Assembly: GCA_902543405.1 (NCBI GenBank)
Contig: CACBYC010000010.1
Coordinates: 1-43,507, forward strand
Direction of reading: 5' to 3'
DNA length: 43,507 bases
From: an uncultured Pelagibacteraceae bacterium
GTDB lineage: Bacteria > Pseudomonadota > Alphaproteobacteria > Pelagibacterales > Pelagibacteraceae
The position numbers and the translations under genes are program-made. The notes below the pieces were generated by a model that saw nothing but the letters and a program-made list of their open reading frames with translations, was not told the DNA's origin and did not search any database. Positions 22,239 to 31,927 of this stretch are shown in pieces; the first letter of the stretch is position 1, and each line of letters begins with the position of its first letter.

Positions 22239-25198
22239 TTACCTTTAATTTTTTCTAAAGTCCTAGTAATAAATCTAGGTGTTAATGTTTTTATTGGATT
22301 AACAGTACTTTTTAAATCATTTGGTGGCCCCTTTATCTTAAAGCTAACACCAAATACACCTTCTCCAGTTTTGCCACCTACTAAAATATTACCAAGTAAA
22401 GGAATTTTGGCGATTGATTTATTAATTGTTGTAGCCGGCACTAAAGTTCCCTTTAAACTTGTTACTTTATCTTTTTCAATGTAACCCTCCATCATAATTG
22501 AAATGGCAGGACCAATTGCATACATCTCAACGATTTCTGTTAGATTATTTTTTGTTTTAAAACTCATTTCAAAATCATCAAATCTTATTCCTTCTCCAGT
22601 CAAAAGGTCTGCAATTCCTTGTAATGATGCAAGTGTCAGAATTTTTGCTAAAACTGGAACTTCTTTAACTTTAAAATTAGTAATTTTGAGATTTGATCTT
22701 GAGCTATTTTCAATTTTCATTGAATTTAATTTTAATTCACCTTCTTCAAAGCCTTTAATAAATTTGTAATTATTAACAAAAGGTTTTGGCTCTTCAATGG
22801 AGATATTTGTAATTTTTTCATTTTTACTAGTTGTTCTATAAGAATAAGAGAATTTTTTTTTGTTTTTTAAAGTTCCATTGGCCTTAGCAACAAATAGCTT
22901 ATTATTCTTAATATCAAACTCGCCCAAAAAATTTTCAAGATATGAATTTTTTTCTAAATATATTTTAGTTAAATTTACTAGTATTGTAGTATTAATATTG
23001 TCAAACAACTTAGGGATAGTATTTTTTTTGTTACTCTTCAATAGTCTTTCAACTAATTCTTCTCCATCTAATTGATATCCAATTAAATTATAATTATTTA
23101 AATTTTTTTTAATTTTAAATTTATTTAAAATTTTTTTTTTATTTAAAAAATTTACATGAAATTCATCAAAACTTTGTATTTTAAAATTATCTGATATATT
23201 TAGATTTTTTACTAAAATAAAATTTTCATTTTCAGTAAACTTTATTTTTTCTAGTTTTAAATTATTCTTAAATTGTTTTAATAAAATTTCTAGTTTCGAG
23301 GTTACATTATTTTTCTTAGAGTAATTAATATCAGCTATATTTAAAGTGAGATTATCTAAATCTAATAGAGAATATAGTTCAAAATTATTTTTATTCCCTT
23401 TAAACTTAATAAAAAAATTATCTGTTTGATTCTTTAATGAATATTTTCCATTTAATTTTAAATTAATCTTTTCATTTACATAATCTAATAATATCTTTGT
23501 TTTCTTAATAACTAGTTTATTTTCATAATTCTCCAAATATTTTTTTATAAGATTTGATTTATAATTAATATCTAACTTGTCTAAATTAATATCAGATCTT
23601 ATAGCAAAGTTTTTTATATTTAATTTATTATCTATAGAAAAGTTAATTTTAGAATTAGAGTCTAACTTAATATTTTGATCTTTTACAAAGTCTTCTTGAA
23701 AATTTAAATATTTTTTAAATTTTTTTGTATTTATATTATTATTTGCACCTTTTACAAAAATTTCCACATCTGAACTGTTAGGGTTATTCTTATTTAATTT
23801 TAAATCAATAATATTATTATCTGAGTCATTTTGATTATTATTAAAAATTGAGTAATTACTTTTTAAGTCTAATTTTAATAACTTATCACCAAAAGTTAAT
23901 TTGGTTTGAACATTGTTTAAATAGAAAATATCTTGAATCTTTCTATTAAATTCTAGTTTGTCTAAATCAATTGTTGAATTAATAAGGTAATTTTTTAATT
24001 TACTATTTTGAACCTCAAATGTGAAATTATTATCTGTTTCAATGTTCACATTTCCATCAGATAGAAGATTAGGATTTAATTTTAGAAGATTTAAAAGAAT
24101 TTTAGGATCTATTAATATTTTTTTGTTTCTTATATTTCCATTTATTTTAATATTTTGATTTTTACTTTTTAAGGTTATTTTTAAATTGTTGTTTTTATAA
24201 TCATTGTTTAATTTTAATTTATCAGAAAAACCAAAATTTGTCTCTAAATCTGCATTAAATTGGTTATTTTCATACTTAGAATTAATTATACCTTCCTTAA
24301 GAAAAATTAAATTTTGATACTTGTTGCTAAAATAGACTTCATCAAAATTTATAACTGAATCAATTTTAAAATTTATTATTTTATATTTTTTAAGACTAAA
24401 TGAGAAAAGATTTTTACTTTTAAGTGAAATATCTGCTTTAGATAAAAAATCTTGTTTTATATTTACTAATTTAAATATTATATTTGGGTTTATCAGTGCT
24501 TTATCATTTTCAATATCACCATTGATAAAATATAAACCTGGCTCTTCATTTTTAATTTCAATGCTTCTCGATAACAAATTCAAATCCTGATATCTAAAAT
24601 TTAAATTAGAAATTTTTGTTAGTTTATCTTTTGCTTTAAAATTAAAATTAATATTATCAAGGCTACTATTGCCAACTAAATTAAACTTAGCATCTTTAAT
24701 ATTTCCAGAAATCGTATAAGAACTAATTTTCTCTTCGATTGAATTGAATTCAGTATCTAATTTAAATTTAATTAGTCCGTTTTTAATCTGGCTATAAAAT
24801 ATGAATCTAGATAAATCGTAATTTATTGAGTTTAATAATGATGTTAAATCTTTTATAGAGTTTTCTGAAGTCTCTATTTTTATATTTTTAATTGAGTTTT
24901 CTTTTTTAATAAATTTTAAAACATTTAACTTAATATCTATCTTAAAAATTTTTAAGGAACTATTATCAGCAAGCAGAATTGCATTGTCTGTTTTGATATT
25001 TATAGATCCTTTTGCAGGATTTAGCTTAACGAATACATCATCAAGTTGAAGAGTTAAGTTAGAATTATAATCTTTAACCTTATTATTTATAAAAGTATTA
25101 AAATTATCAGTTTTTATTCCATAAATGCTTAAATATATTATAGAAAATATTAAAATTGTTAAAATTGCTGAAGTTGTAGTTAATATTAATTTACGCAT
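22235..25198 (-). CDS. Large AsmA/YhdP-like envelope protein
   Basis: A 987-residue protein with one N-terminal membrane segment (about residues 5-28) and a long periplasmic body of Asn/Lys-rich beta-strand repeats (phrases like KLNLDKLDIN, NGNIRNKKI). Its conserved end, from about residue 855, contains VPVLAKILTLASLQGIADLLTGEG and AIGPAISIMMEGYI. That end is the AsmA-like C-terminal region shared by YhdP/AsmA/TamB-type proteins, which are linked to lipid transport between the membranes. The central 700 residues are poorly conserved to the eye. Its start overlaps the prfB stop by 8 bases. Confidence 0.8.
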   Translation of the reverse strand: MRKLILTTTSAILTILIFSIIYLSIYGIKTDNFNTFINNKVKDYNSNLTLQLDDVFVKLNPAKGSINIKTDNAILLADNSSLKIFKIDIKLNVLKFIKKENSIKNIKIETSENSIKDLTSLLNSINYDLSRFIFYSQIKNGLIKFKLDTEFNSIEEKISSYTISGNIKDAKFNLVGNSSLDNINFNFKAKDKLTKISNLNFRYQDLNLLSRSIEIKNEEPGLYFINGDIENDKALINPNIIFKLVNIKQDFLSKADISLKSKNLFSFSLKKYKIINFKIDSVINFDEVYFSNKYQNLIFLKEGIINSKYENNQFNADLETNFGFSDKLKLNNDYKNNNLKITLKSKNQNIKINGNIRNKKILIDPKILLNLLKLNPNLLSDGNVNIETDNNFTFEVQNSKLKNYLINSTIDLDKLEFNRKIQDIFYLNNVQTKLTFGDKLLKLDLKSNYSIFNNNQNDSDNNIIDLKLNKNNPNSSDVEIFVKGANNNINTKKFKKYLNFQEDFVKDQNIKLDSNSKINFSIDNKLNIKNFAIRSDINLDKLDINYKSNLIKKYLENYENKLVIKKTKILLDYVNEKINLKLNGKYSLKNQTDNFFIKFKGNKNNFELYSLLDLDNLTLNIADINYSKKNNVTSKLEILLKQFKNNLKLEKIKFTENENFILVKNLNISDNFKIQSFDEFHVNFLNKKKILNKFKIKKNLNNYNLIGYQLDGEELVERLLKSNKKNTIPKLFDNINTTILVNLTKIYLEKNSYLENFLGEFDIKNNKLFVAKANGTLKNKKKFSYSYRTTSKNEKITNISIEEPKPFVNNYKFIKGFEEGELKLNSMKIENSSRSNLKITNFKVKEVPVLAKILTLASLQGIADLLTGEGIRFDDFEMSFKTKNNLTEIVEMYAIGPAISIMMEGYIEKDKVTSLKGTLVPATTINKSIAKIPLLGNILVGGKTGEGVFGVSFKIKGPPNDLKSTVNPIKTLTPRFITRTLEKIKGN

Positions 25199-26289
25199 TT
25201 ATATTATATAAGGAATTTTCCAAAAAATCGTCAATTTCACCATCCAAAACTTTGTCAGGATTTGAATTCTCATAATTTGTTCTATTATCTTTAACCATTC
25301 TATAAGGATGTAAAACATAAGATCTAATTTGATGGCCCCAGCCAATTTCTGATTTAGAACTCTCAATATTATCACTCTTTTTTTTTCTTTTTTGAATTTC
25401 ATACTCATATAATCTTGCTTTAAGCATATTCATACAAGTCTCCCTATTCTTGTGTTGAGATCTTTCATTCTGACATTGGACAACTATTTTACTTGGAAGA
25501 TGTGTAATTCTGACCGCACTGTCAGTAGTGTTGACATGCTGTCCTCCAGCACCACTTGATCTGTAAGTATCAACTCTAAGATCTTTATCTAATATTTCTA
25601 TATCTATATCCTCACTAATAACTGGATAAACCCAAACGCTTGCGAAACTCGTATGTCTTCTAGCCCCTGAATCAAAAGGTGATATTCTTACTAAACGATG
25701 AATTCCAGACTCATATTTTAAAAAACCATAAATATATTCTCCAGAAATTTTTATTACAGACGATTTTAATCCCGCTTCCTCTCCTTTGTGTTCACTGATT
25801 AATTCAACTTTGTGACCTCGATCAGCTGCCCACTTCATATACATTCTTCTTAGCATTTCAGCCCAATCCTGACTTTCTGTGCCGCCAGCACCTGCATGAA
25901 ATTCTAAATAACTATCGAGTATATCATTCTCATTGGACAAAAAGCATTTGATTTCTAGTTTTTTAATTTCTCTTTTTAGAACACTAAATTTATCTAGAGA
26001 CTCTTGAATTAGTTGTTTATCATTTTCTTCATTTGCCAACTTAAACATTTCATACAATTCATAAAGCTCATTCTCTGATTGCTTATGGGAATCTATTACA
26101 TAATCAAAACTTTTTTTTTCTTTTAATATTTTTTCTGCTTGTTTTCTATCATCCCAAAAATTTGGTTTTTCTATAAGACTATTAAGTTTATTTCTTTTTA
26201 GTTCAATATTTTGCGTTTCAAAGAAACTCCTTAATTCTTTGACTAATTTTAATTACTTCAGATTTATATTTTTCGATTTCTTGTTCCAT
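25191..26289 (-). CDS. prfB: Peptide chain release factor 2, with programmed +1 frameshift
   Basis: RF2 is encoded in two frames. Frame 1 runs from ATG at 26289 for 23 codons (MEQEIEKYKS...RIKEFL) to an in-frame TGA at 26218-26220; a +1 shift at CTT-TGA continues with ETQNIELKRN through to 25191. The joined product is 365 residues, the same length as E. coli RF2. The GGQ hydrolysis motif (GAGGQHVNTTDSAVR) and the SPF stop-reading motif (ISPFDSGARRHTSF) are present. RF2 releases peptides at UGA and UAA. A translation starting at 26057 would lose the N-terminal 77 residues. The start overlaps the mrcA stop by one base. Confidence 0.95.
26218..26232 (-). promoter_or_regulatory. prfB: prfB programmed +1 frameshift site
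   Basis: On the minus strand the mRNA reads AAGGAG-TTT-CTT-TGA. The internal Shine-Dalgarno-like AAGGAG (26227-26232) is 3 bases from the slippery CTT (26221-26223) and the TGA stop, the same spacing as in E. coli prfB. When RF2 is scarce, slow reading of TGA allows the ribosome to shift +1 and make full RF2, giving autoregulation. Confidence 0.93.
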
Positions 26290-28628
26290 TAATAAAATTT
26301 TAAAATATTTTTTTTTAATATATTTGATTTGTATTTATCATTACTAATAAATACCTGATTTTCAATTTTTTCTTTCTTATATGACTCAATTATTGTTTTT
26401 TTAGAACCAAAATCCGCTTTTTGTCCAGTCTCAGTGTCAATTACCATCATTTTAATTCCTTTTGCGATTTTGAAGGGTCTTGCTTCATAATTCTTTACTG
26501 CTTTTCTTATAAATTCTTTAAATATTGGTAATGCTGTTTTAGATCCTGTTTCATATTTTCCCAGTCTTTTTGGGGTATCGTGTCCTACATAAACTCCAAT
26601 TACTAAATTAGATGTGAAACCAATAAACCAGGTATCTGTATTATTATTCGTTGTACCCGTTTTTCCAGCAAGTTGTAAATTTAGGTCCCGCAATTTTTTT
26701 CCAGTACCTCTTTGAATTGCCCCTTCTAATATCGAAGTCATTTGATATGCAGTTTGGGGTGAGAATATTTGTTTAAAATTGCTTTTGATAGTTGGCACAT
26801 TGTTTCCTTCAAAGGAAATTTTATCGCAGTTTTCACAAAACCTTTTTTCATTTTTAAAAATAGTATTTCCTTCACTGTCCTGAATTCTATCAATTATAAT
26901 TGGTGTAACTAATTTGCCACCATTTACAAATGAACTATAAGCACTTGTTATATTCAATAATGTTGTTTCTGCTGATCCTAATGAAACCGATAATAATTTC
27001 TCTGGATTTTCATATATATTAAGTTTTTTTGAAAAATTGATAATTTTATCTATTCCTAAATTCTGTGAAATTCTCACAGTCATAAGATTTCTAGACTTTT
27101 CAACTCCAGTTCTTAATGTTGATAAGCCATAAAATTTTTTACCATAGTTTTCAGGTTTCCACATTTTAAGATCCTCTCCCTGATCAAGCACAATTGGTGC
27201 ATCTAAAATTAAAGATGATGGTGTAAAATTATTTTCTAATGCCAGTGCATATATAAATGGTTTAAAAGCTGAGCCAGGCTGTCTTTTAGCCTGTGATACT
27301 CTATTAAACTCACTTTTTTTAAAACTAAAACCTCCTGACATCGCTAATACTCTACCGCTATAAGGATCCATTACAACAATTCCACCATTAACATTAGGTA
27401 ACTGTCTTAAGCTAAATATTCCATCAGAAATCTTTTTTACATAAATAAGATCGTTAATTTTAAAAATCTCGTTAAAATTTTTTCTCGTCCAATTTATATC
27501 CTCATAATGTATTATACCATTCTCTTTATTTGATGTCTGGATCACCGTCTCAAATTTGTCTATTCTTTTTACAATCGCTATATCCCAATCAATTGTTTTT
27601 TCTAAATTGAAACTATCTAAATTACTATTCCAATCTTTGCTGTTCCTATTATCTAATGGTCCTCGCCATCCCTTTCTCTTATCATACTCTAATAATCCTT
27701 CTCTTAATGACATTGAAGCAAAATTTTGGAGTTCTAAATTGATTGGACTTTTTATATTAAATCCTTGTTTATAGACCTTATCATAACCATAATCCTTAAT
27801 TACTTTTTTTCTTATATCCTCTACATAGTATCTTGTGTCTTCTATGAAAATTCTTTTTCTTTTTTTTAAAATAATTTTTGAACTTATTAATTCATAGTAC
27901 TTTTCTTTAGATATATAATTATTCTCATAAAGATTTTTGATTACCAAATTTCTTCTATAAGTTGCTAATTCCTTATTTTTATATGGATTATACTTAGTGG
28001 GTGCTTTTGGTAATGCAGCTAGTAAAGCAGACTCTGAATAGTTTAATTTTCCAATTGGTTTATCAAAATATCGTAGACTTGCAGATGCTATACCATAAGA
28101 TCCCTCACCTAAATAAATTTGATTTAAATAAAGCTCTAATATTCTCTTTTTGGACAACGCTCTTTCAATTCTAAAAGCTAAAATAGCTTCTTTAATCTTT
28201 CTGTCTAGACTTACTTCATTTGTTAAAAGAAAATTTTTAGCTACCTGTTGAGTGATAGTAGAAGCTCCTTCAAGTCTGTTTGATCTTATTAGGTTAAAAA
28301 TATTATTTTTTATTGCTCTTAATACACCTTTAGCATCAACTCCTGGATGTTTAAAAAAATTTTTATCTTCTGACGATAAGAATGAATTAATTATTTTTTT
28401 TGGAATTGCGTTGTAAGGAACAAATATTCTCTTTTCAGCAGAAAAATCAGAGATTAAAACTCCATTTCCAGAATATACTTTGCTAGATACTGGGGGTTTA
28501 TAATTTTTTAAAAACTTATAATCTGGCAACTTATTTGAATAAGTCCATAAAACTGAAAAGATTAATATAAATCCTAATATAGAAAACAGTGTTAAGACTA
28601 TAAGAAGTTTTTTGATTAATTTACTCAT
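26289..28628 (-). CDS. mrcA: Penicillin-binding protein 1A (bifunctional transglycosylase/transpeptidase)
   Basis: A 779-residue class A PBP that polymerises and crosslinks peptidoglycan at the inner membrane's outer face. An N-terminal membrane segment (about residues 8-30) precedes the glycosyltransferase domain with SSEDKNFFKHPGVD and EGASTITQQVAKN. The penicillin-binding domain has SXXK in QPGSAFKPFIY, SXN in KSRNLMTVRI and KTG in LAGKTGTTNN. Length and order match PBP1A. It precedes prfB with a one-base overlap and is divergent from rne. In many alphaproteobacteria an amidase gene lies between rne and mrcA; none is here. Confidence 0.95.
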   Translation of the reverse strand: MSKLIKKLLIVLTLFSILGFILIFSVLWTYSNKLPDYKFLKNYKPPVSSKVYSGNGVLISDFSAEKRIFVPYNAIPKKIINSFLSSEDKNFFKHPGVDAKGVLRAIKNNIFNLIRSNRLEGASTITQQVAKNFLLTNEVSLDRKIKEAILAFRIERALSKKRILELYLNQIYLGEGSYGIASASLRYFDKPIGKLNYSESALLAALPKAPTKYNPYKNKELATYRRNLVIKNLYENNYISKEKYYELISSKIILKKRKRIFIEDTRYYVEDIRKKVIKDYGYDKVYKQGFNIKSPINLELQNFASMSLREGLLEYDKRKGWRGPLDNRNSKDWNSNLDSFNLEKTIDWDIAIVKRIDKFETVIQTSNKENGIIHYEDINWTRKNFNEIFKINDLIYVKKISDGIFSLRQLPNVNGGIVVMDPYSGRVLAMSGGFSFKKSEFNRVSQAKRQPGSAFKPFIYALALENNFTPSSLILDAPIVLDQGEDLKMWKPENYGKKFYGLSTLRTGVEKSRNLMTVRISQNLGIDKIINFSKKLNIYENPEKLLSVSLGSAETTLLNITSAYSSFVNGGKLVTPIIIDRIQDSEGNTIFKNEKRFCENCDKISFEGNNVPTIKSNFKQIFSPQTAYQMTSILEGAIQRGTGKKLRDLNLQLAGKTGTTNNNTDTWFIGFTSNLVIGVYVGHDTPKRLGKYETGSKTALPIFKEFIRKAVKNYEARPFKIAKGIKMMVIDTETGQKADFGSKKTIIESYKKEKIENQVFISNDKYKSNILKKNILKFY

Positions 28629-28712
28629 TTTAGTTTAAAATATTGATTGAATTTGTTAAAGTTATGGCAGCGAATTTTATAAAACTAATATAATGAAATA
28701 TAATCAGAATTT

Positions 28713-30479
28713 ATGTCCAAAAATTTATACATTGATGCATCGCATCCTAATGAAACAAGAGTTGTTCTCAAAAAAGATAATCATATTGAAGACTATGAAT
28801 ATGAAAGTGTAAACAACACTTTAATAAAAAATAATATTTATTTAGGAAAAGTAAGTAGAATTGAGCCTTCGCTTCAAGCAGCATTTGTTGACTTTGGAAG
28901 AGATAGACATGGGTTTTTATCTTTTAATGATATTCAGTCTGATTATTATCAACTTCCACAAAGTGATTTAGAAAAAATCAAAGAGGAGGAAGAAAAAGTT
29001 AGAGAACAACTTTCTAAAGAAAGTGAAAACACCGAAAATCAAATCTTGGAAGGCAATGAAGAAATAAAAATAAGTGATCCAGTTGAGATACCAGAGTATG
29101 AAAACAAAGAAAATAAAACTAACGAAAAAAAATTTCCATCAAAAAGATATAAAATTCAAGAGGTAATAAAACCTAATCAAGTTATTTTGGTACAAGTTTT
29201 AAAAGATGAAAGAGGTTTTAAAGGAGCAGCACTTAGTACATTTATTAGTATTGCAGGAAAATATATCGTTTTAATGCCTAATACAGCTAAAGGTGGAGGC
29301 ATATCGAGGAAGATATTTAATCCAGGTGACAGAAAAAAGATAAGAAAAATATTAAATGAAATTGAAATCCCAAAAGAGATGGGGATTATAGTTAGAACTG
29401 CTGGATCAAATAAAACTAAAAATGAGATAGATGGAGATCTTAAAAATTTAATTACGATATGGAACTCGATTAAAGATAGCGCTTTAAATTCTATTGCTCC
29501 ATCATTAATTCACCGAGAAAGTGACATTATTAAAAGAAGTATAAGAGATATGTATGATGATGAGACACTAAGTATTATAGTCGAAGGTAATGAGGGCTAT
29601 CAAAAAGCTAAAAATTATATGAAACTTATGATGCCAAAACAATTAAAAAAAGTAAAAAAATTTAGAGATAAAGTTCCATTATTTTTTAAAGAAAATATCG
29701 AAAAAAAACTTTTTGAAATCTTTAAAACAGAGGTGAAACTAAGTTCCGGGGGATATCTTGTTATAAATCCAACCGAGGCTTTAGTCTCAATAGATATAAA
29801 CTCTGGTAAGTCAATTAAACAAAAGAATGTTGAAAGTACTGCATTAGATACTAACCTTGAAGCAGCAGAAGAAATAGCAAGACAAATTAAAATAAGAGAT
29901 TTATCCGGTTTAATAATAATTGATTTTATAGATATGCTTAGTTTTAATAATCGTAAACAAGTAGAGAGAAGATTAAAAGAGAGATGCAGAAATGACAGGG
30001 CAAGAATTCAAATAGGAAGAATAAGTAATTTTGGGTTACTTGAAATGTCTAGACAAAGGTTAAGAGAGAGCAATATCAAATGGTCTATTAAACTGACTAA
30101 TGAAACCCTAGCTTTAAAAATAATTAAATTGATTGAAATAAAGATATTTGAAACAAATGCTAAAATAGTAGATGTCAGTATTAATGAAAAAATACTAAAT
30201 TTCATTGAAAAATATTTTTCTGAAGATTTAAACTATTTTAAAAAGAAAAATAAAATTAAAATCAACTTCAATATTGATCAAGTTCTAGGTTTACAAGATT
30301 ACAACATAGATTTTAAAACAAAATCAGGTAAAATATTAGATAAAGTTGAGAAAGTTGAAAATTTGCAGAAAATTAACGAAGAAAATGTTGATAAAAGTCT
30401 TGAGTTAACAAAAGAAAAAAAGTCAAACTTTAAAAGAAAAAAATTTAAAAAAAGAAAAAATTTTAAAAAAAAGAATTAA
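28713..30479 (+). CDS. rne: Ribonuclease E/G, short form without Zn-link cysteines
   Basis: A 588-residue RNase E/G catalytic protein for mRNA decay and RNA processing. The S1 RNA-binding part (NIYLGKVSRIEPSLQAAFVDFG, residues 41-62) is interrupted by a charged Glu/Lys insertion (about 84-145). The catalytic Asp are Asp361 in SIDINSGKS and Asp404 in IIIDFIDM. The CPxCxGxG Zn-link that tetramerises E. coli RNase E is missing: MSRQRLRESNIKWS runs directly into the small domain. The protein ends in a Lys/Arg-rich tail with no long scaffold region. The 84-base gap before it shares promoters with divergent mrcA. Confidence 0.92.
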   Translation: MSKNLYIDASHPNETRVVLKKDNHIEDYEYESVNNTLIKNNIYLGKVSRIEPSLQAAFVDFGRDRHGFLSFNDIQSDYYQLPQSDLEKIKEEEEKVREQLSKESENTENQILEGNEEIKISDPVEIPEYENKENKTNEKKFPSKRYKIQEVIKPNQVILVQVLKDERGFKGAALSTFISIAGKYIVLMPNTAKGGGISRKIFNPGDRKKIRKILNEIEIPKEMGIIVRTAGSNKTKNEIDGDLKNLITIWNSIKDSALNSIAPSLIHRESDIIKRSIRDMYDDETLSIIVEGNEGYQKAKNYMKLMMPKQLKKVKKFRDKVPLFFKENIEKKLFEIFKTEVKLSSGGYLVINPTEALVSIDINSGKSIKQKNVESTALDTNLEAAEEIARQIKIRDLSGLIIIDFIDMLSFNNRKQVERRLKERCRNDRARIQIGRISNFGLLEMSRQRLRESNIKWSIKLTNETLALKIIKLIEIKIFETNAKIVDVSINEKILNFIEKYFSEDLNYFKKKNKIKINFNIDQVLGLQDYNIDFKTKSGKILDKVEKVENLQKINEENVDKSLELTKEKKSNFKRKKFKKRKNFKKKN

Positions 30480-31249
30480 ATTAATCCTTTTTTTGGCGTC
30501 GATGGAGATCCTTGAAAATTAGGAATAATTCTTCCTGAAAGATAAGATTTTCGTCCAGATATCACTGCATATTTCATAGCCTCTGCCATTTGAAAAGGTT
30601 TCTTAGCTTTTGCTATTGCAGTATTTATTAGTACAGCATCACAGCCCATCTCCATAGCCTCAACTGCATCTGAAGCCTGCCCTATTCCAGCATCTATTAT
30701 TAAAGGAACTTTTGTTTGATATCTTAAAATTTTTACATTTGTTTTATTTTGAATTCCCAAACCAGAACCAATTGGTGCTGCTAGAGGCATGATAGCAGAA
30801 GCGCCTGAATTTTCTAATCTCTTACACATAAGAGGATCATCATTGCAATAAACCATAACTTTAAAACCTTCTTTAGTTAAAATTTCCGTAGATTTTAGAG
30901 TTTCAATCATGTCCGGAAATAAATTTTTTTTATCTCCTAAAACTTCTAGTTTTACTATTTTCCAACCTCCTATTTCTCTCGCGAGCCTTAGTGTTCTTAA
31001 TGCATCTTTAGCTGTAAAACATCCAGCGGTGTTGGGTAAGTACATAATTTTTTTAGGATCAATATAATCCATCAACAAAGGTTTAGATTTATCTGATATA
31101 TTAACTCTTCTTACAGCAACAGTTACAATCTCAGCACCTGAAATTTTAATTGCATTTGCACACTCTTTCATATTTTTATATTTTCCAGTGCCAACAATAA
31201 GTCTAGATTTGAATTTCTTATTTGCAATTTTTAAAATATCTGATTTCAT
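30476..31249 (-). CDS. thiG: Thiazole synthase ThiG
   Basis: A 257-residue ThiG, a TIM-barrel enzyme that makes the thiamine thiazole ring from deoxyxylulose phosphate, dehydroglycine and ThiS-thiocarboxylate. Family marks are SRLIVGTGKYKN at the start, TVAVRRVN, the Schiff-base Lys in VKLEVLGDKK, LPNTAGCFTA, MPLAAPIGSGLGI and LIIDAGIGQASDA. Length is typical. It shares one base with the thiS stop upstream and overlaps rne by 4 bases at its end. Other thiamine genes are not in the window. Confidence 0.95.
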   Translation of the reverse strand: MKSDILKIANKKFKSRLIVGTGKYKNMKECANAIKISGAEIVTVAVRRVNISDKSKPLLMDYIDPKKIMYLPNTAGCFTAKDALRTLRLAREIGGWKIVKLEVLGDKKNLFPDMIETLKSTEILTKEGFKVMVYCNDDPLMCKRLENSGASAIMPLAAPIGSGLGIQNKTNVKILRYQTKVPLIIDAGIGQASDAVEAMEMGCDAVLINTAIAKAKKPFQMAEAMKYAVISGRKSYLSGRIIPNFQGSPSTPKKGLI

Positions 31250-31467
31250 TAGCCTCCGCCTATAAAATGTACAATTTCTATTTTATCTTTATTTTTTAAA
31301 AAAATTTTATTTAATTTTTTTTTATCAACTATTTCTTCATTTAATTCTATTGCTACTTTATTAATAGGGGTTTTTAACTTTTCGATAAGATTTTTTAAAG
31401 AAAATTTTAGATTTACAGACAAAAGCTTGCCGTTGACTACTATTTTTATTTTATTTCTTTTATTCAT
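31249..31467 (-). CDS. thiS: Sulfur carrier protein ThiS
   Basis: A 72-residue beta-grasp protein ending in HFIGGG, giving the C-terminal Gly-Gly that is adenylated and converted to a thiocarboxylate for thiazole formation. The internal VAIELNEEIV strand is typical of ThiS. The extra final Gly and a slightly longer N-terminus are small departures from the usual 66 residues. It is directly upstream of thiG, with the two as one unit, and only 16 bases separate it from divergent aroQ, leaving no room for a TPP riboswitch. Confidence 0.9.
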   Translation of the reverse strand: MNKRNKIKIVVNGKLLSVNLKFSLKNLIEKLKTPINKVAIELNEEIVDKKKLNKIFLKNKDKIEIVHFIGGG

Positions 31468-31483
31468 ATATTATAAAGTTTCA

Positions 31484-31927
31484 ATGAGTAAATTAATAAT
31501 AATTAATGGACCTAATCTTAATCTATTAGGTGAAAGAGAACAAACTCAATATGGTAGCAAGGACTACAAATATCTTGAGGAAATTTGTCTAAAAAGAGCA
31601 AAAGATTTAAAGATCGATATAGAAATGAAACAATCAAATGTTGAAGGAGATATTGTAAATATTATCCAAGATGCTCGTAACACGTATGATGGAATTATAA
31701 TAAATGCTGCTGGATATAGTCATACATCAGTTGCTATTAGAGATGCTTTAAGTATTTTTAAAAAGCCTATTATAGAGCTTCATATATCAAATATTTATAA
31801 GAGGGAGGATTTTAGACATAAGTCACTTATAAGCGCAGTTGTTACTGGTATAATTTGTGGATTAGGAATAAATGGCTATATTTTAGCCATAAACTCTATG
31901 CATGAAATCTTATTAAATGAAAATTAA
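31484..31927 (+). CDS. aroQ: Type II 3-dehydroquinate dehydratase
   Basis: A 147-residue small dodecameric dehydratase of the shikimate pathway. It starts MSKLIIINGPNLNLLGERE, the family's normal start, with the catalytic Tyr in TQYGSKDY, VEGDIVNIIQDA, INAAGYSHTSVAIRDAL and LHISNIYKREDFRH. The ATG at 31484 is chosen over one at 31427, since the 19 extra residues are hydrophobic read-through of the antisense thiS start and are absent from the family. It overlaps accB by 11 bases, and the order aroQ-accB-accC is widely conserved in proteobacteria. Confidence 0.96.
   Translation: MSKLIIINGPNLNLLGEREQTQYGSKDYKYLEEICLKRAKDLKIDIEMKQSNVEGDIVNIIQDARNTYDGIIINAAGYSHTSVAIRDALSIFKKPIIELHISNIYKREDFRHKSLISAVVTGIICGLGINGYILAINSMHEILLNEN

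Noticed and set aside
25191..26057. RF2 as a truncated 288-residue gene or pseudogene
   Set aside because: The upstream frame continues without a stop to a canonical CTT-TGA shift site, so the gene is complete and the stop is programmed.
28629..28712. Two TATAAT boxes before rne as a firm promoter
   Set aside because: TATAAT occurs at 28689 and 28699, but no plausible -35 lies 16-18 bases upstream of either, and such strings are common in AT-rich DNA.
30008..30205. Minus-strand 65-codon frame inside rne
   Set aside because: It is antisense to the conserved catalytic domain, with no ribosome site or family match.
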